A stretch of 42,354 nt of DNA from Clostridia bacterium (GCA_017550625.1 JAFZOL010000036.1:1-42354), one strand, 5' to 3'. Counted from the first letter of the stretch, positions 7,595 through 16,247 are shown. Program-made: numbers and translations. Notes: generated by a model not told the origin, from the letters alone.

Positions 7595-9337
7595 TTACGC
7601 GTAGGCGCCGAAGCGCATTTTCAGAAGCAGCGTGCCGTTTGGCGCGTAGAGGTAAGAGGCGGTGTCGTCGGCCGCGCGCAGATACCCGTCGGTGCAGGCG
7701 CAGAGCCTGAGGTGCTGTGTTTTCACGCCGCCGTTTTCGAGTGAGAACAGGGCGTGCTCCGCGACCGAGCCCACGCCGCCGTCGAGCGGGGCGTTGCCCC
7801 CGACCGAGACGTAGGGACCCGACGCCGCCGCGCACCAGAAAATCGAACGCATGGATGACAGAAATCCCTTGCCGAGACCGTCGGTGTAAAGCGGCGTCTC
7901 TTTGCCGGTTTTGAGGTCGTAGTGATAGAGCCGCCCCTCGTCCGTCAGCACGAGCAGGCAGTCATCGGGGCCCGTGGCGATCCCGCTGCCGCTCTCATAC
8001 CGGCTGCCGATGCCCCGCGGCGCGCGGATCTTCGCAAGCAGCGTGCCGTCGGCGCCCGCGACGCAGGTATCGCCGTCGACGGATCGGACCAGAAAGCAGA
8101 TCTCAAGGCCGTCGTTCGTATAAAGCAGCTTCAGGTCCGCGATCTCATCGGCAGGGTACGGGAAAATGATCTCGCGGCCGTAGGCGTCGTAAACGCCGCG
8201 ATTCTCGTCACAGAAGACGTAGCCGAAGCCCGACCAGCCGTGGCGGTAGGGGTCGTCGAGCGACGCCCATTTTTCCCACGTCCAGGCGTCTTCTTCCGGA
8301 AAAACGCGATCGCCGCGGGAATCGTAATAATCGACGGCGAAGGCGTCGCCGGAGCCGCGCGAAGCGAGGACCAGCTTTTCGCCCCGCGCCATGGCGACCG
8401 CGTCGTAGGAATGATCGTTCAGCGGCCGGCCGCGAAGGTCGAGAAGCCGGTAGGTGTCGTCGTATTTATTTTGGATCGCCACAACGCCTGCCATCACGTC
8501 GATCCAGCCGTCGAGTTCCAACGAGTAAAGCTCGTTTCCCTGCCAGTCGAAGGCCGTGAGGGCGCCGTCCTTCCACGGCTCGTAATACGCCCCCGCGCCC
8601 TCGCCGACCGTGCCGCCGCTGAGAAGGATCATCGTTTCGTCGACGTAATGCACGGACGGGAAGCTCGGGTAATAGCCGGTCTCTTCGAAATTGCCGCGCA
8701 GCACTTTGCCGAGATCTCCGATTTGTTCGCCCGTGCCGGCGTCGTAGACGAAGGCCGTTTTGTCGGTGTAGTCGGCGTTGATGAAATACGGCACGCCGTA
8801 GTCTTCATAGAGGCTCAGAACCATGCCGGTGCCGCCGAATTCGAGCGACCACGAGCCGTCGAACGCCACCGCGGTGCGCGGGCCGGAATAAAACTCGCCG
8901 TATTCGGAAGGATACTGCAAGAGATACCATCCGTCGCCGCCGCCGCGTTCATAGGCGTACACGCTGTTCCAGACCGGCGCGGTCACGATGCGCCCGTCGG
9001 AAGAAGCAAGGCCGACCGACGCTGCGAAGTCGGTCGAGACGAGCGCATCTTCGTAGTAGACGCGCTTGCCGGTCTCTTCGTCGATATAATAGGGCCTGCT
9101 CTCAACGCGCACCGCCTCGCCGAAATACGGCACCAGCCGCCCGTAATCGGCACGGGGCGTGAACGTATCGGCGGGGCCGTCGGGGAAGAAATACGAGATC
9201 TTCTCGTCCGGCACGTAAGGCCCGATATCGGGCAAGTTCCCGGGGGCCGCAGACGGACCGGGCTTATCCGATTGGCAGCCGGTCAGGGGCAGGAGCAAAA
9301 GGAGCAGGGACAAAACGGCGCAGAGCATTCGTTTCAC
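7595..9337 (-). CDS. Large lipoprotein of unknown function, repeat-rich (KWG/WG-like)
   Basis: 580 residues from a GTG at 9337, chosen because AAGGAGG lies 8 bases upstream and the longer frame has no ribosome site. Lipoprotein signal with lipobox LTGC (C21). The mature protein is beta-rich and aromatic, with repeated short units of the kind 'x-YDAYGREIIFPY' and 'DLRGRPLNDHSYDAV'. These resemble WG-type repeats or an irregular beta-propeller. I do not recognise an enzyme motif. It is probably a surface protein and is co-transcribed with the PstS-like lipoprotein downstream. Whether it shares the transcript of the oxidoreductase pair upstream (61-base gap) is open. Confidence 0.75.
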   Translation of the reverse strand: MKRMLCAVLSLLLLLLPLTGCQSDKPGPSAAPGNLPDIGPYVPDEKISYFFPDGPADTFTPRADYGRLVPYFGEAVRVESRPYYIDEETGKRVYYEDALVSTDFAASVGLASSDGRIVTAPVWNSVYAYERGGGDGWYLLQYPSEYGEFYSGPRTAVAFDGSWSLEFGGTGMVLSLYEDYGVPYFINADYTDKTAFVYDAGTGEQIGDLGKVLRGNFEETGYYPSFPSVHYVDETMILLSGGTVGEGAGAYYEPWKDGALTAFDWQGNELYSLELDGWIDVMAGVVAIQNKYDDTYRLLDLRGRPLNDHSYDAVAMARGEKLVLASRGSGDAFAVDYYDSRGDRVFPEEDAWTWEKWASLDDPYRHGWSGFGYVFCDENRGVYDAYGREIIFPYPADEIADLKLLYTNDGLEICFLVRSVDGDTCVAGADGTLLAKIRAPRGIGSRYESGSGIATGPDDCLLVLTDEGRLYHYDLKTGKETPLYTDGLGKGFLSSMRSIFWCAAASGPYVSVGGNAPLDGGVGSVAEHALFSLENGGVKTQHLRLCACTDGYLRAADDTASYLYAPNGTLLLKMRFGAYA

Positions 9338-9398
9338 GGCGAAGGCCTCCTTCGGCAAAGCGGGGGCGCGCCCGGACGGACGCGTTCCCGTATGCGGT

Positions 9399-10619
9399 TT
9401 ATTTATAGGGCAGGGGCGGCACGTCGATCACGACGTCGGACAGCGGGAAGGTGCAGCAGGGGTGGATGTAGCCGTAGAGCTTATCCGCCTGCCGTCTGCC
9501 GTCGACGCTCGCGGGCACGAAGACCTCGCCCGAAATGAGCTGCGAGTGGCACCAGCCGCAGCGCCCGGAGCGGCAGTCCGCCGGGGCGTTGATGCCTGCG
9601 GCCTCCATCGCGCGCAAAAGCGAAGTGTCGCGCGGGCAGGCGACCGTCTGGCTCTTGCCCGCGATGCGCACGGTGAGCTGGAAAGACTCCGCGACGTTCT
9701 CGGGATATGCGGCGTCGTTTTCGGGGTGGAAATACTCCCCGAAGAGCTCGTGGCGGATAAATTTACGGCGCAGGCCAAGGCCCTCGAGCTCTTTGTCGAC
9801 GAAATTATACATCGCCTGCGGGCCGCAGAGGAAGACGGAATAAGGCTCGTTCTCGGGCGCGTACTTTTTGATGAGCGCGGCGGTGATGAAGCCCTTTTCG
9901 GCATCCTTCGGCTTTTTGGAAACGTCGCTCAGGACGTTGACAAGGCGGAGCCTCGGGCAGGCGGCGGCGAGGGCTTTGATCTCTTCGGAGAACACGGCGT
10001 CCTCGAGCGTGCGGCTGCCGTAGAGGATCGTTAAATTGAAGTCCTCTTCGCCTTCGGCGATGGCCTTGGCGAACGCATAGAAGGGCGTGATGCCGGAGCC
10101 GCCCGCCACGCCGACCACGGTTTTGGCGTCCCGCAGCGGCTCGTAGGTGAAGTCGCCCATCGGGGCGCTCGCGAGAACGGAGGTGCCGACCGTCCACGTG
10201 TCGAGGATGTGGTTCGACACCGTGCCGTCCGCCACGCGCTTGATCGTGAGGCGGTAACGCCCCTCAAGCGTTTCGGCGGGGGACGACGAGATGGAATAGG
10301 GGCGCGAGCACGCCTTGCCGCCCACCTTGAGGGCGATCACGAGATACTGCCCGGCGCTGAACCACGCCAGCGCCGCGGTCCCCTTCTCTTTATCCGGCAC
10401 GAGGGTGTAGGTCTTCATGTCGTCGGAATGCGCCTCGATCGCAGCCACGCGCAGATACTGCTTCGAGGGGTGCAGCTCGCGGGCGAGGCGGTTGGCGGGA
10501 TAGTCGTAGAGATCCCTGACGGGGGCGGCGGAGGACGTGGCGATCGCCTTGAGGCGCCTGCCCATCATGCCCGCGAAGGCCGCGGGCTTGATCGAATTGA
10601 GATTCGGCTTGTTATCCAT
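9399..10619 (-). CDS. Ferredoxin-NAD(P)H-reductase-type flavoprotein with C-terminal 2Fe-2S domain
   Basis: 406 residues. Order of domains: ~50-residue lead, FAD-binding barrel with RPYS at 106-109, NAD(P)-binding domain (GVAGGSGITPF at 170-180, LCGPQAMY at 264-271), then a plant-type ferredoxin domain with C349-x4-C354-x2-C357 and a fourth Cys at 388 or 389. This is the layout of phenol-hydroxylase/CDP-dehydrodeoxyglucose-reductase-like reductases that pass electrons from NAD(P)H through FAD to 2Fe-2S. The start is one base after the stop of the upstream CrtI-like gene, and its AAGGAGGG lies inside that gene, so the two should be translated together. It is probably the electron partner of that enzyme. 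Confidence 0.85.
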   Translation of the reverse strand: MDNKPNLNSIKPAAFAGMMGRRLKAIATSSAAPVRDLYDYPANRLARELHPSKQYLRVAAIEAHSDDMKTYTLVPDKEKGTAALAWFSAGQYLVIALKVGGKACSRPYSISSSPAETLEGRYRLTIKRVADGTVSNHILDTWTVGTSVLASAPMGDFTYEPLRDAKTVVGVAGGSGITPFYAFAKAIAEGEEDFNLTILYGSRTLEDAVFSEEIKALAAACPRLRLVNVLSDVSKKPKDAEKGFITAALIKKYAPENEPYSVFLCGPQAMYNFVDKELEGLGLRRKFIRHELFGEYFHPENDAAYPENVAESFQLTVRIAGKSQTVACPRDTSLLRAMEAAGINAPADCRSGRCGWCHSQLISGEVFVPASVDGRRQADKLYGYIHPCCTFPLSDVVIDVPPLPYK

Positions 10620-10620
10620 C

Positions 10621-12126
10621 TTATTTGCCCTCCTTTAACGCCTTGATCACTTTGTCGGCGGCCATGGCGCCGGTGATGTAAGCGGACGGATAGCCGTCGC
10701 CGCGCACCGAGTGGCCGCCGCAGAAATAGAGGTTGGGGATGCGCAGTTCCATGGGCTCGGCCACGGTGCGCGCCACGACGCTGTCCCACCGCGCGTTCGA
10801 ATAGCCGTAGATGCAGCCGTCGGGCGTGGCGAGGTAGCGGGCGAAGGTGACGGGCGTAGCGATCACGAGCTCCTCGATGTGGTCCATGATCTGCACGCCC
10901 ATCACGCGCTCGTAGTCGCGGATGTATTTTTCGGCGAATTCGTTCTTGAACTTCTTATAAGTCTGCGCCGTCAGGTCTTCGGGCAGGTCGCCGGGCATGA
11001 TGGGCAGGGTGAAGAACAGCATGCTGGTGCCCTCGGGCGAGGCGTTGGGCAGGACCTTATTGAGGCAGTTGACGACGTACATGCCGAAGTCGAGCCGGTG
11101 GTTATACTGCTTGCGGTTGTCGGGGTCGTTCATGATGAACACGCTGTAATCGTCGATGCCGAGCTCTTCCATCGGCGCGTCGAGGCCGATATAGAACGTG
11201 ATGAAGGTCATGCCGAGCTCCCTGGCGTTCGCGAGCTTGCGGTCGCGCTTGCCAACGGCGTCGGCGGGCGAACGGTTGAACACGTTGTTCGGGATGATGT
11301 TCGACACGATCTTCTTCGCGTAGAACACGTCGCCGCCGGCGGCCACGCCTACGCACGCGCCCTTGTCGTACAAGAAGCGGGTGACCTCGGAATTATAGCG
11401 GATCTCGCCGCCGTTCTCCTGGAACACGCGCACGAGGTCGAGGCTCAGTTCGTGCGAGCGGTGGCGGGGCATGGTGGGCGCCGAGTTGACGAACGCCGCG
11501 AGAAGGCTCAGATAATGCAGGCAGTTGAGGTCGTCGGTCGGCACGCCGAGGTAGCCCCAGTAGGTGGCGAGGATCTGCTGCGCCTTTTTCGGGATGCCGA
11601 GGGCGTTCATCACCTGATCGGTGCTGCTCGAGGCGGCGCGGACGAAATCGGGGTATTTCGAAATGAGCACGGCGGGGTTCATCGAGCCGCCCGCCATGTA
11701 GTCCTGCGCGTCGTCGAGCACGTTGTTGAGGTCCAACAGTGCCTTCACGCTGTCGTGGCAGCCGGGCACCGCGGCCTCCATGTCGGCAAGGAAATTGTCG
11801 TAGCCGGTCCTGAGGCGGACGTCGAAGCCGTCCTCCCCCGGGCACACGGCGCGGAACAGGGTTTCTTCGGATTCCAGCGGGACGCTGACGCCGAGCCGCT
11901 CAAAGATCTTTTTGACGGAATCCGCCTCGGGCGAGGTGGACGTGTCGCAGAGCTCGTGCAGCGCCGCCTCGAACTCGAAGCGCCCGCGCACGAAGCTGGT
12001 GGCGCAGCCGCCGGGCAGGTTGTGCTTCTCGAGCAGCAGGGTCTTATACCCCGCCTTCGCTACGGAGCAGGCGGCCACCAGACCGCCGTTGCCGGCGCCG
12101 ACGACGATGACGTCATATTGGTTCAT
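10621..12126 (-). CDS. CrtI/retinol-saturase-like FAD-dependent oxidoreductase
   Basis: 501 residues from the ATG at 12126; AGAGAGGAAG lies upstream, and an ATG 30 bases further up has no ribosome site. N-terminal dinucleotide fold GAGNGG (10-15) with E33, followed by the LPGGCATSF segment typical of phytoene desaturases and retinol saturases. Near the C-terminus, NLYFCGGHSVRGDGYPSAY matches the conserved C-terminal flavin motif of the family. Such enzymes saturate, desaturate or isomerise long polyene or lipid substrates. There are no carotenoid synthesis genes in the window, so a carotenoid role is not implied. It is coupled to the 2Fe-2S reductase downstream. Confidence 0.85.
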   Translation of the reverse strand: MNQYDVIVVGAGNGGLVAACSVAKAGYKTLLLEKHNLPGGCATSFVRGRFEFEAALHELCDTSTSPEADSVKKIFERLGVSVPLESEETLFRAVCPGEDGFDVRLRTGYDNFLADMEAAVPGCHDSVKALLDLNNVLDDAQDYMAGGSMNPAVLISKYPDFVRAASSSTDQVMNALGIPKKAQQILATYWGYLGVPTDDLNCLHYLSLLAAFVNSAPTMPRHRSHELSLDLVRVFQENGGEIRYNSEVTRFLYDKGACVGVAAGGDVFYAKKIVSNIIPNNVFNRSPADAVGKRDRKLANARELGMTFITFYIGLDAPMEELGIDDYSVFIMNDPDNRKQYNHRLDFGMYVVNCLNKVLPNASPEGTSMLFFTLPIMPGDLPEDLTAQTYKKFKNEFAEKYIRDYERVMGVQIMDHIEELVIATPVTFARYLATPDGCIYGYSNARWDSVVARTVAEPMELRIPNLYFCGGHSVRGDGYPSAYITGAMAADKVIKALKEGK

Positions 12127-12172
12127 TTCGTGATCTTCCTCTCTGTGCCGTGGCACATTTTTTTACATTCTA

Positions 12173-12202
12173 ACTATATCACAAAGCTTCGCCCGCCGTC
12201 AA
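12173..12202 (-). promoter_or_regulatory. Sigma-A promoter for the CrtI-like/reductase operon
   Basis: Minus strand TTGACG (12202-12197), 18-base spacer, TATAGT (12178-12173), about 47 bases before the ATG at 12126. Confidence 0.55.
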
Positions 12203-12285
12203 TGAAAGAAGTGTGAATTTTAAGAAACGTGCGCATCCGACGGATAAACCGCGCGCGGCGCGCATACAATAGGACGGGTGATCGT

Positions 12286-12762
12286 ATGGACAACAAAAGG
12301 ATCAGGACTTACGCGTTCTGGGTCGTGTTCACCGAGGGCGCGGGGCTTTTATCGGGGCTTTTGACGAAGGACGGGGCGAAGCTCTACGCCGACACGGCAA
12401 ATAAGCCCCCGCTGTCGCCGCCGTCGATCGTGTTCCCGATCGCGTGGGGGATCTTGTATCTGCTCATCGCGCTCGCCGCGGCGAGGGTGGATCTCTGCCC
12501 GAAAAGCCCGGCGCGCACGTTGGGGCTGCGGCTCTGGGCTGCGCAGTTCGCGGTAAACTTTTTGTGGCCGGTGTTCTTCTTCAACCTGCGCGCCTACGGT
12601 TTTTCGCTGTTCTGGCTCTTGCTGCTGCTGGCACTGAGTGTGTGGACGGCGCTGACGTTCCGCAAGACCGACCGCGTTTCGGCGCTGCTGTTCGTGCCGT
12701 ATCTATTGTGGCTCGGCTTCGCCGTGTATCTCAACGCGGGCGTGTGGGTGCTCAACAGATGA
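12286..12762 (+). CDS. TspO/MBR (translocator protein) family membrane protein
   Basis: 158 residues from the ATG at 12286, the normal TspO size. Five hydrophobic helices are visible. Family signatures: KPPLSPPSIVFPIAWGILY in the first loop and helix 2, AAQFAVNFLWPVFFF in helix 3, and YLLWLGFAVYLNAGVWVLN at the end. TspO proteins bind and can degrade porphyrins and bind sterol-like ligands in the cytoplasmic membrane. A longer frame starts at 12229, but that ATG lacks a ribosome site and would add an arginine-rich stretch. The ribosome site at 12286 is itself weak (AGGACGGG). It is divergent from the CrtI-like operon. Confidence 0.85.
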   Translation: MDNKRIRTYAFWVVFTEGAGLLSGLLTKDGAKLYADTANKPPLSPPSIVFPIAWGILYLLIALAAARVDLCPKSPARTLGLRLWAAQFAVNFLWPVFFFNLRAYGFSLFWLLLLLALSVWTALTFRKTDRVSALLFVPYLLWLGFAVYLNAGVWVLNR

Positions 12763-12770
12763 TATGAAAA

Positions 12771-12824
12771 GACCTCCCCGGGCGGGGAGGTCCCGCGTTC
12801 GCCTTCCGGAAGGAAGGCTTTTTT
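12771..12824. terminator. Pair of intrinsic terminators between convergent genes
   Basis: Hairpin one: GACCTCCCCG (12771-12780) with CGGGGAGGTC (12783-12792); its minus-strand exit runs into TTTTC, so it suits the DUF11 gene. Hairpin two: GCCTTCC (12801-12807), loop GGAA, GGAAGGC (12812-12818), then six T, so it suits the TspO gene. Confidence 0.8.
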
Positions 12825-12829
12825 CAGCG

Positions 12830-13681
12830 TTACAGCGTGCCCTCGACCGTGAGGACCGCGGTTCCGGGGGTCACGGTGTAAGAGCCGTCCGCCCCGCGCG
12901 TGACGGTTGCCGCGGGCACGGTGATCGCGCCCGGCACGGTGGCGAACGCCCCGCTGACGGCATCGTAGGTGTAGCCGGTCGTCACGGCGAGCGGCGCGCC
13001 GTCCAGCGACACGGCGAGATCGGAGAGCAGGGGGTCGAAGACGTCCTCCACCGAGATCGCTGCGGTGCCGTCGGCGGGGGAAACGCCCGCGTTCGTGATC
13101 TCGAACGTGTAGGTCACGCGCCCGCCCGCGGACACGGTCTCGGGCGAGACGGCCTTCACGATGCCGAGCTCCGGCCCGGCGTCGCGGGTGACGGTGGCCG
13201 AGGCGGCGGCCGTGCTGCCGCCGGAGGCGGCCGTGACGTTGTTTTCGATCGCCGACCCGGCGGCGGGCGGGGCGAAGGCGTTGACGTCGGCCTCGTAGAC
13301 GAGCAGCAGATCGCCGCCGGCGGGGACCGAAAGGCCCTCGACCGTGAACGTCGGCTCGGTGACCACGGTGGGCGCGGGGCCCGCGAGGGGCGCGCCGTTT
13401 TCGAAGACGTGCAGGCTATCAGGCACGTAGGTGAGCGGCACGTAAGAGCCGGTCGCGTCGGTATAGGCGCCGAGGTCGTCGGTGAGCGTGACGTCCGCAA
13501 GGTCGTTATCCCCGCCGTTCACGACGCCGACGACGTAGGTCACGCGGGCGCCGGGCGAATAGGTATCGGACAGGGCGGTCTTGGTGACGGAGAGCGCCGC
13601 CGTCAGCTCCCCCGCCGCCACGTTCGAGCGAAGCGACCCGCCCGCGTAAACGAGGGTCGCCTGATTGTAAAAGGTTGCCAA
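12830..13681 (-). CDS. DUF11-repeat protein of unknown function, TTG start
   Basis: 283 residues from a TTG at 13681. AAGGAGGAG lies 6 bases upstream, and the protein then begins ATFYNQATL, which resembles the start of DUF11 proteins known to me from Clostridia. A longer frame to 13801 has no ribosome site. Two Ig-like DUF11 units are seen: about 30-130 (VTKTALSDTYSPGARVTYVV) and about 150-230 (GIVKAVSPETVSAGGRVTYTF). The last part repeats a related beta-sandwich pattern. DUF11 units usually belong to cell-surface proteins, yet there is no signal peptide, membrane helix or LPxTG motif here. Its location and partners are unknown. Confidence 0.8.
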   Translation of the reverse strand: MATFYNQATLVYAGGSLRSNVAAGELTAALSVTKTALSDTYSPGARVTYVVGVVNGGDNDLADVTLTDDLGAYTDATGSYVPLTYVPDSLHVFENGAPLAGPAPTVVTEPTFTVEGLSVPAGGDLLLVYEADVNAFAPPAAGSAIENNVTAASGGSTAAASATVTRDAGPELGIVKAVSPETVSAGGRVTYTFEITNAGVSPADGTAAISVEDVFDPLLSDLAVSLDGAPLAVTTGYTYDAVSGAFATVPGAITVPAATVTRGADGSYTVTPGTAVLTVEGTL

Positions 13682-13808
13682 AAGAACTCCTCCTTTTCGG
13701 GATTCCGGCGTGCGCCGGGCGGGGATCAAGGCGTGTCCCCGCACAGCACAGTATATGCCGCCGCGCCGAAAAGGTGCCGGGGCGGGACGGAGCGTCATCA
13801 CTTGGGAC

Positions 13809-13837
13809 TTGATTTTTCGCGCGGGTTATTATAGAAT
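13809..13837 (+). promoter_or_regulatory. Sigma-A promoter for the DUF308 gene
   Basis: TTGATT (13809-13814), 17-base spacer, TAGAAT (13832-13837), 27 bases before the ATG at 13865. Confidence 0.55.
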
Positions 13838-13864
13838 AAGAGCATCAATAGAAGGCGGTGTGTT

Positions 13865-14401
13865 ATGAATTTTCTGAAACAAAGCTATCCCTCTCTGCTC
13901 GTGCTGCTCGGCGAGGCGGTCATCGGCATCCTGATGATCGTGAACCCCGACGTGTTTATCAAGATCACGATGATCGTGCTCGGCATCGCGCTGATCATCG
14001 CCGGCGCGGTGGCGCTGATCAGGTATTTCTTTCTCGATTCGCGCGGGGCTGCGCCCATATCGCAGCTGCTGCTCGGCGCCCTTGCCGCCGTGCTCGGCGT
14101 GCTGTGCCTCATTTTCCAGAACGGCGCCGCCAAGACCGTGGCGGTCATCTACGCCCTCGTGCTGATCGCGAACGCGATCTATAAGGTGTATGCCTTCTTC
14201 GCCACCCGCAAGGCGACCGGTGAAGCGAGCTTCTTCCAGCTTGTGAGCGGCGCTGTGGCGCTCGCGTGCGGCATCGTGATCATCGTGAACCCCTTCGGCG
14301 TGCTCGAAACGCTGTGGCGCTTCGCGGGCATCGCCCTGCTGGCCGAAGCCGTGATCGACGCGATCGCCGCCGTGCACGTGTATAAGCTGCTGACGGACTG
14401 A
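13865..14401 (+). CDS. DUF308/HdeD-like membrane protein
   Basis: 178 residues with about six hydrophobic helices in three hairpin-like pairs, each with the small-residue pattern of DUF308: VIGILMIVNPDVFIKITMIVLGI, then LGVLCLIFQNGAAKTVAVIYALVLI, then ACGIVIIVNPFGVLETLWRFAGI. HdeD-type proteins are linked to acid resistance in Enterobacteria; the role in Clostridia is unknown. GAAGGCGGTG precedes the ATG. It is a single-gene unit with its own promoter and terminator. Confidence 0.8.
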   Translation: MNFLKQSYPSLLVLLGEAVIGILMIVNPDVFIKITMIVLGIALIIAGAVALIRYFFLDSRGAAPISQLLLGALAAVLGVLCLIFQNGAAKTVAVIYALVLIANAIYKVYAFFATRKATGEASFFQLVSGAVALACGIVIIVNPFGVLETLWRFAGIALLAEAVIDAIAAVHVYKLLTD

Positions 14402-14419
14402 GCTCCGTCCGCGCAAAGA

Positions 14420-14451
14420 GACCGCGGGGCGTCTGCCCGCGGTCCTTTTTT
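14420..14451 (+). terminator. Intrinsic terminator after the DUF308 gene
   Basis: GACCGCGGG (14420-14428) pairs with CCCGCGGTC (14436-14444), followed by CTTTTTT. Confidence 0.8.
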
Positions 14452-14538
14452 CTCACGTTCGGCGTGAGGTTATTCCCCGTTCGTTCGTCAAAGAGGCGAA
14501 AGGACTTTGCAAACGACTTTCCGAAAGGAGGCTGGGAG

Positions 14539-15090
14539 ATGGATCCCGGGGCCGAGAGCTACCGCAGATTTCTTGCCGGGGACGAGAAGGCGCTGACCGC
14601 GATCTTAAAGCTGTACCGCGAGGGGCTCGTGCTGTTTCTGGACGGCTACGTGCACAACATCGCAGACGCCGAGGATCTGGCGCAGGACGTTTTCGTGAAG
14701 CTGTGCGTGAAAAAGCCGCTCTTCAAAGGGGAATCGGCTTTCAAAACGTGGCTCTACGCCATCGGCCGCAGGGCGGCGCTCGACCATCTGCGAAAGAACC
14801 GACATGCCGCAGACGAGCCGCCGGACGAAACCCTCGCCGCCGAAACGCAGAACGTGGAAGAAATGTATCTTCGCGCCGAACGGGACGAGACCGTGTGGCG
14901 CGCAATGCAGAGGCTGCCGGAGGCGTATCGCGAGATCCTGTTTCTGACCTACTTCGAGGGGCTGCCGAACAGGGCGGCCGCCAAGGTGCTGCACAAAAGC
15001 ACGCACAACGTGGAAACGCTGGTCAGCCGCGCCAGAAAGGCGCTGCGGTCGGCGCTCGAAAAGGAGGGGTTTGACAATGAAAGCCTATGA
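14539..15090 (+). CDS. ECF-type RNA polymerase sigma factor (sigma-70 family)
   Basis: 183 residues from the ATG at 14539, which has AAAGGAGG 7 bases upstream; a frame extension to 14464 lacks a site. Region 2 spans about 18-85 and includes AEDLAQDVFVKL and the -10-reading WLYAIGRRAALDHLRK segment. Region 4 (about 115-175) has LPEAYREILFLTYFEGLPNRAAAKVL followed by a recognition helix. Its stop lies 14 bases inside the next gene, so both are translated together. Target promoters are unknown; such factors commonly control surface or stress genes. Confidence 0.88.
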   Translation: MDPGAESYRRFLAGDEKALTAILKLYREGLVLFLDGYVHNIADAEDLAQDVFVKLCVKKPLFKGESAFKTWLYAIGRRAALDHLRKNRHAADEPPDETLAAETQNVEEMYLRAERDETVWRAMQRLPEAYREILFLTYFEGLPNRAAAKVLHKSTHNVETLVSRARKALRSALEKEGFDNESL

Positions 15091-16192
15091 AACCGACGCC
15101 GGGGAGATCCTGGCAAGGGCGAAGGCGGCGCGCCTGAAAACCCGCCGCCGGAACGCCGTGCTCGGGACGGCGCTCGCGCTCACGCTGATCGCGGCGGGGG
15201 TTCTTGCCCTGCGGCACGCGGGGCTGAGCATCAAGGGGAATGCCATAAATTTGCCGGGTACGGCGGAAAACACGCGCGGGGAGGCGACGGCGGCGGACCT
15301 GCCGACCGAAACCGTCACGGAGGGGGATCAGCCGACCTTGGAAGGGACCGCGTCCGACACGGCGGTCTGGGATAAGCCGTCGGAGGAACCGGATATGCCG
15401 CCGACCGAAGAAGGGACCACGTCCGACGCGGCCGAGATCGCGACCGTGCCGCACTGGGATGAGGCGGACGCGCCGCGGAAATACCCGGCGTTCACCCGCG
15501 ACGGCGCGGAATACTACGTGCGGGAAACGCCCGTGGATGCGGCGTACGTGGGCGAGACGCTGTTCGGCGTGACGCTGACGGGGCAGGATATTTACACGGA
15601 GACGATCCATACGTTCGAGGGCGAAGCCAGACGCATCGCGGGGGTCGACCCCGCGGCGGGCGTGGCCGTGACGCTGCCGGACGGGAAGGCCTACGCCTAC
15701 GTGAACCCGTGGTACGAGCCCGCGACGCTCGGGGCGCTGGTCGACGCGCTGGCGCTCAGGGAGGGGGCGGTATTCGGCCCCGGATATTCCGATTATTTTG
15801 AGGACGGCACGTATGTGAGCCGCGTTTACGAGGACTTTGACGACGCGATCGTGTGGGAAATGCTGCTGAACGACTTAACGCCCGAAAACCGCGGCTGGAA
15901 CGCCAAAACCGGCGCGCGGACCGTAGACGTGTCGATCAGCGTGCCGCGTATCGGGGCGGAGAACCTGAGCCTTGCCGTGACCGAGGACGGGTACCTCGTG
16001 ACGAACGTGGCAGGCTCGGCGGCGGTGTTTTATCTCGGCACCGAGAAAACGCAGGCGTTCGAAGCCTATCTTTCGTCGCACGTGGACTATACGGACACGC
16101 CGCATTATGTCCCGCCGGCGGAGGACCCGCCGGAAACCGAAGCCCCGCGGGAAATGACGGAGGTGTGGTCGTCGGCCGCGCGGGCGGAATAA
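15077..16192 (+). CDS. Single-pass membrane protein, candidate anti-sigma/regulator of the ECF factor
   Basis: 371 residues from the ATG at 15077, preceded by AAGGAGGGG; an in-frame TTG at 15071 is too close to that site. A short 26-residue cytoplasmic N-terminus with KTRRR, one transmembrane helix at about 27-47, then an acidic Thr/Glu-rich linker (about 60-130) and a ~230-residue extracellular domain I do not recognise. The overlap with the sigma gene fits an anti-sigma role, but the N-terminus is too short for a zinc-binding anti-sigma domain and has no HxxxCxxC motif. It may instead be an extracellular sensor, or an anti-sigma of another type. Confidence 0.7.
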   Translation: MKAYETDAGEILARAKAARLKTRRRNAVLGTALALTLIAAGVLALRHAGLSIKGNAINLPGTAENTRGEATAADLPTETVTEGDQPTLEGTASDTAVWDKPSEEPDMPPTEEGTTSDAAEIATVPHWDEADAPRKYPAFTRDGAEYYVRETPVDAAYVGETLFGVTLTGQDIYTETIHTFEGEARRIAGVDPAAGVAVTLPDGKAYAYVNPWYEPATLGALVDALALREGAVFGPGYSDYFEDGTYVSRVYEDFDDAIVWEMLLNDLTPENRGWNAKTGARTVDVSISVPRIGAENLSLAVTEDGYLVTNVAGSAAVFYLGTEKTQAFEAYLSSHVDYTDTPHYVPPAEDPPETEAPREMTEVWSSAARAE

Positions 16193-16199
16193 AACAATG

Positions 16200-16230
16200 A
16201 AAAAGAGGTTGGCGCGTCCGGCCTCTTTTT
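16200..16230 (+). terminator. Intrinsic terminator after the sigma-factor operon
   Basis: AAAAAGAGGTTGG (16200-16212) pairs with CCGGCCTCTTTTT (16218-16230) with two G-U pairs; the 3' arm ends in five T. Confidence 0.7.
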
Positions 16231-16247
16231 GCGTTCCGATTTTCATC

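Noticed and set aside
12229-12286. Upstream start for the TspO-like gene
   Set aside because: It adds an Arg-rich stretch absent from the family and has no ribosome site.
14480-14510. CGTC as an ECF -10 element upstream of both sigma operons (also near 39475)
   Set aside because: The tetramer is frequent by chance in this GC-rich sequence and neither site has an AAC-type -35 at the right distance.
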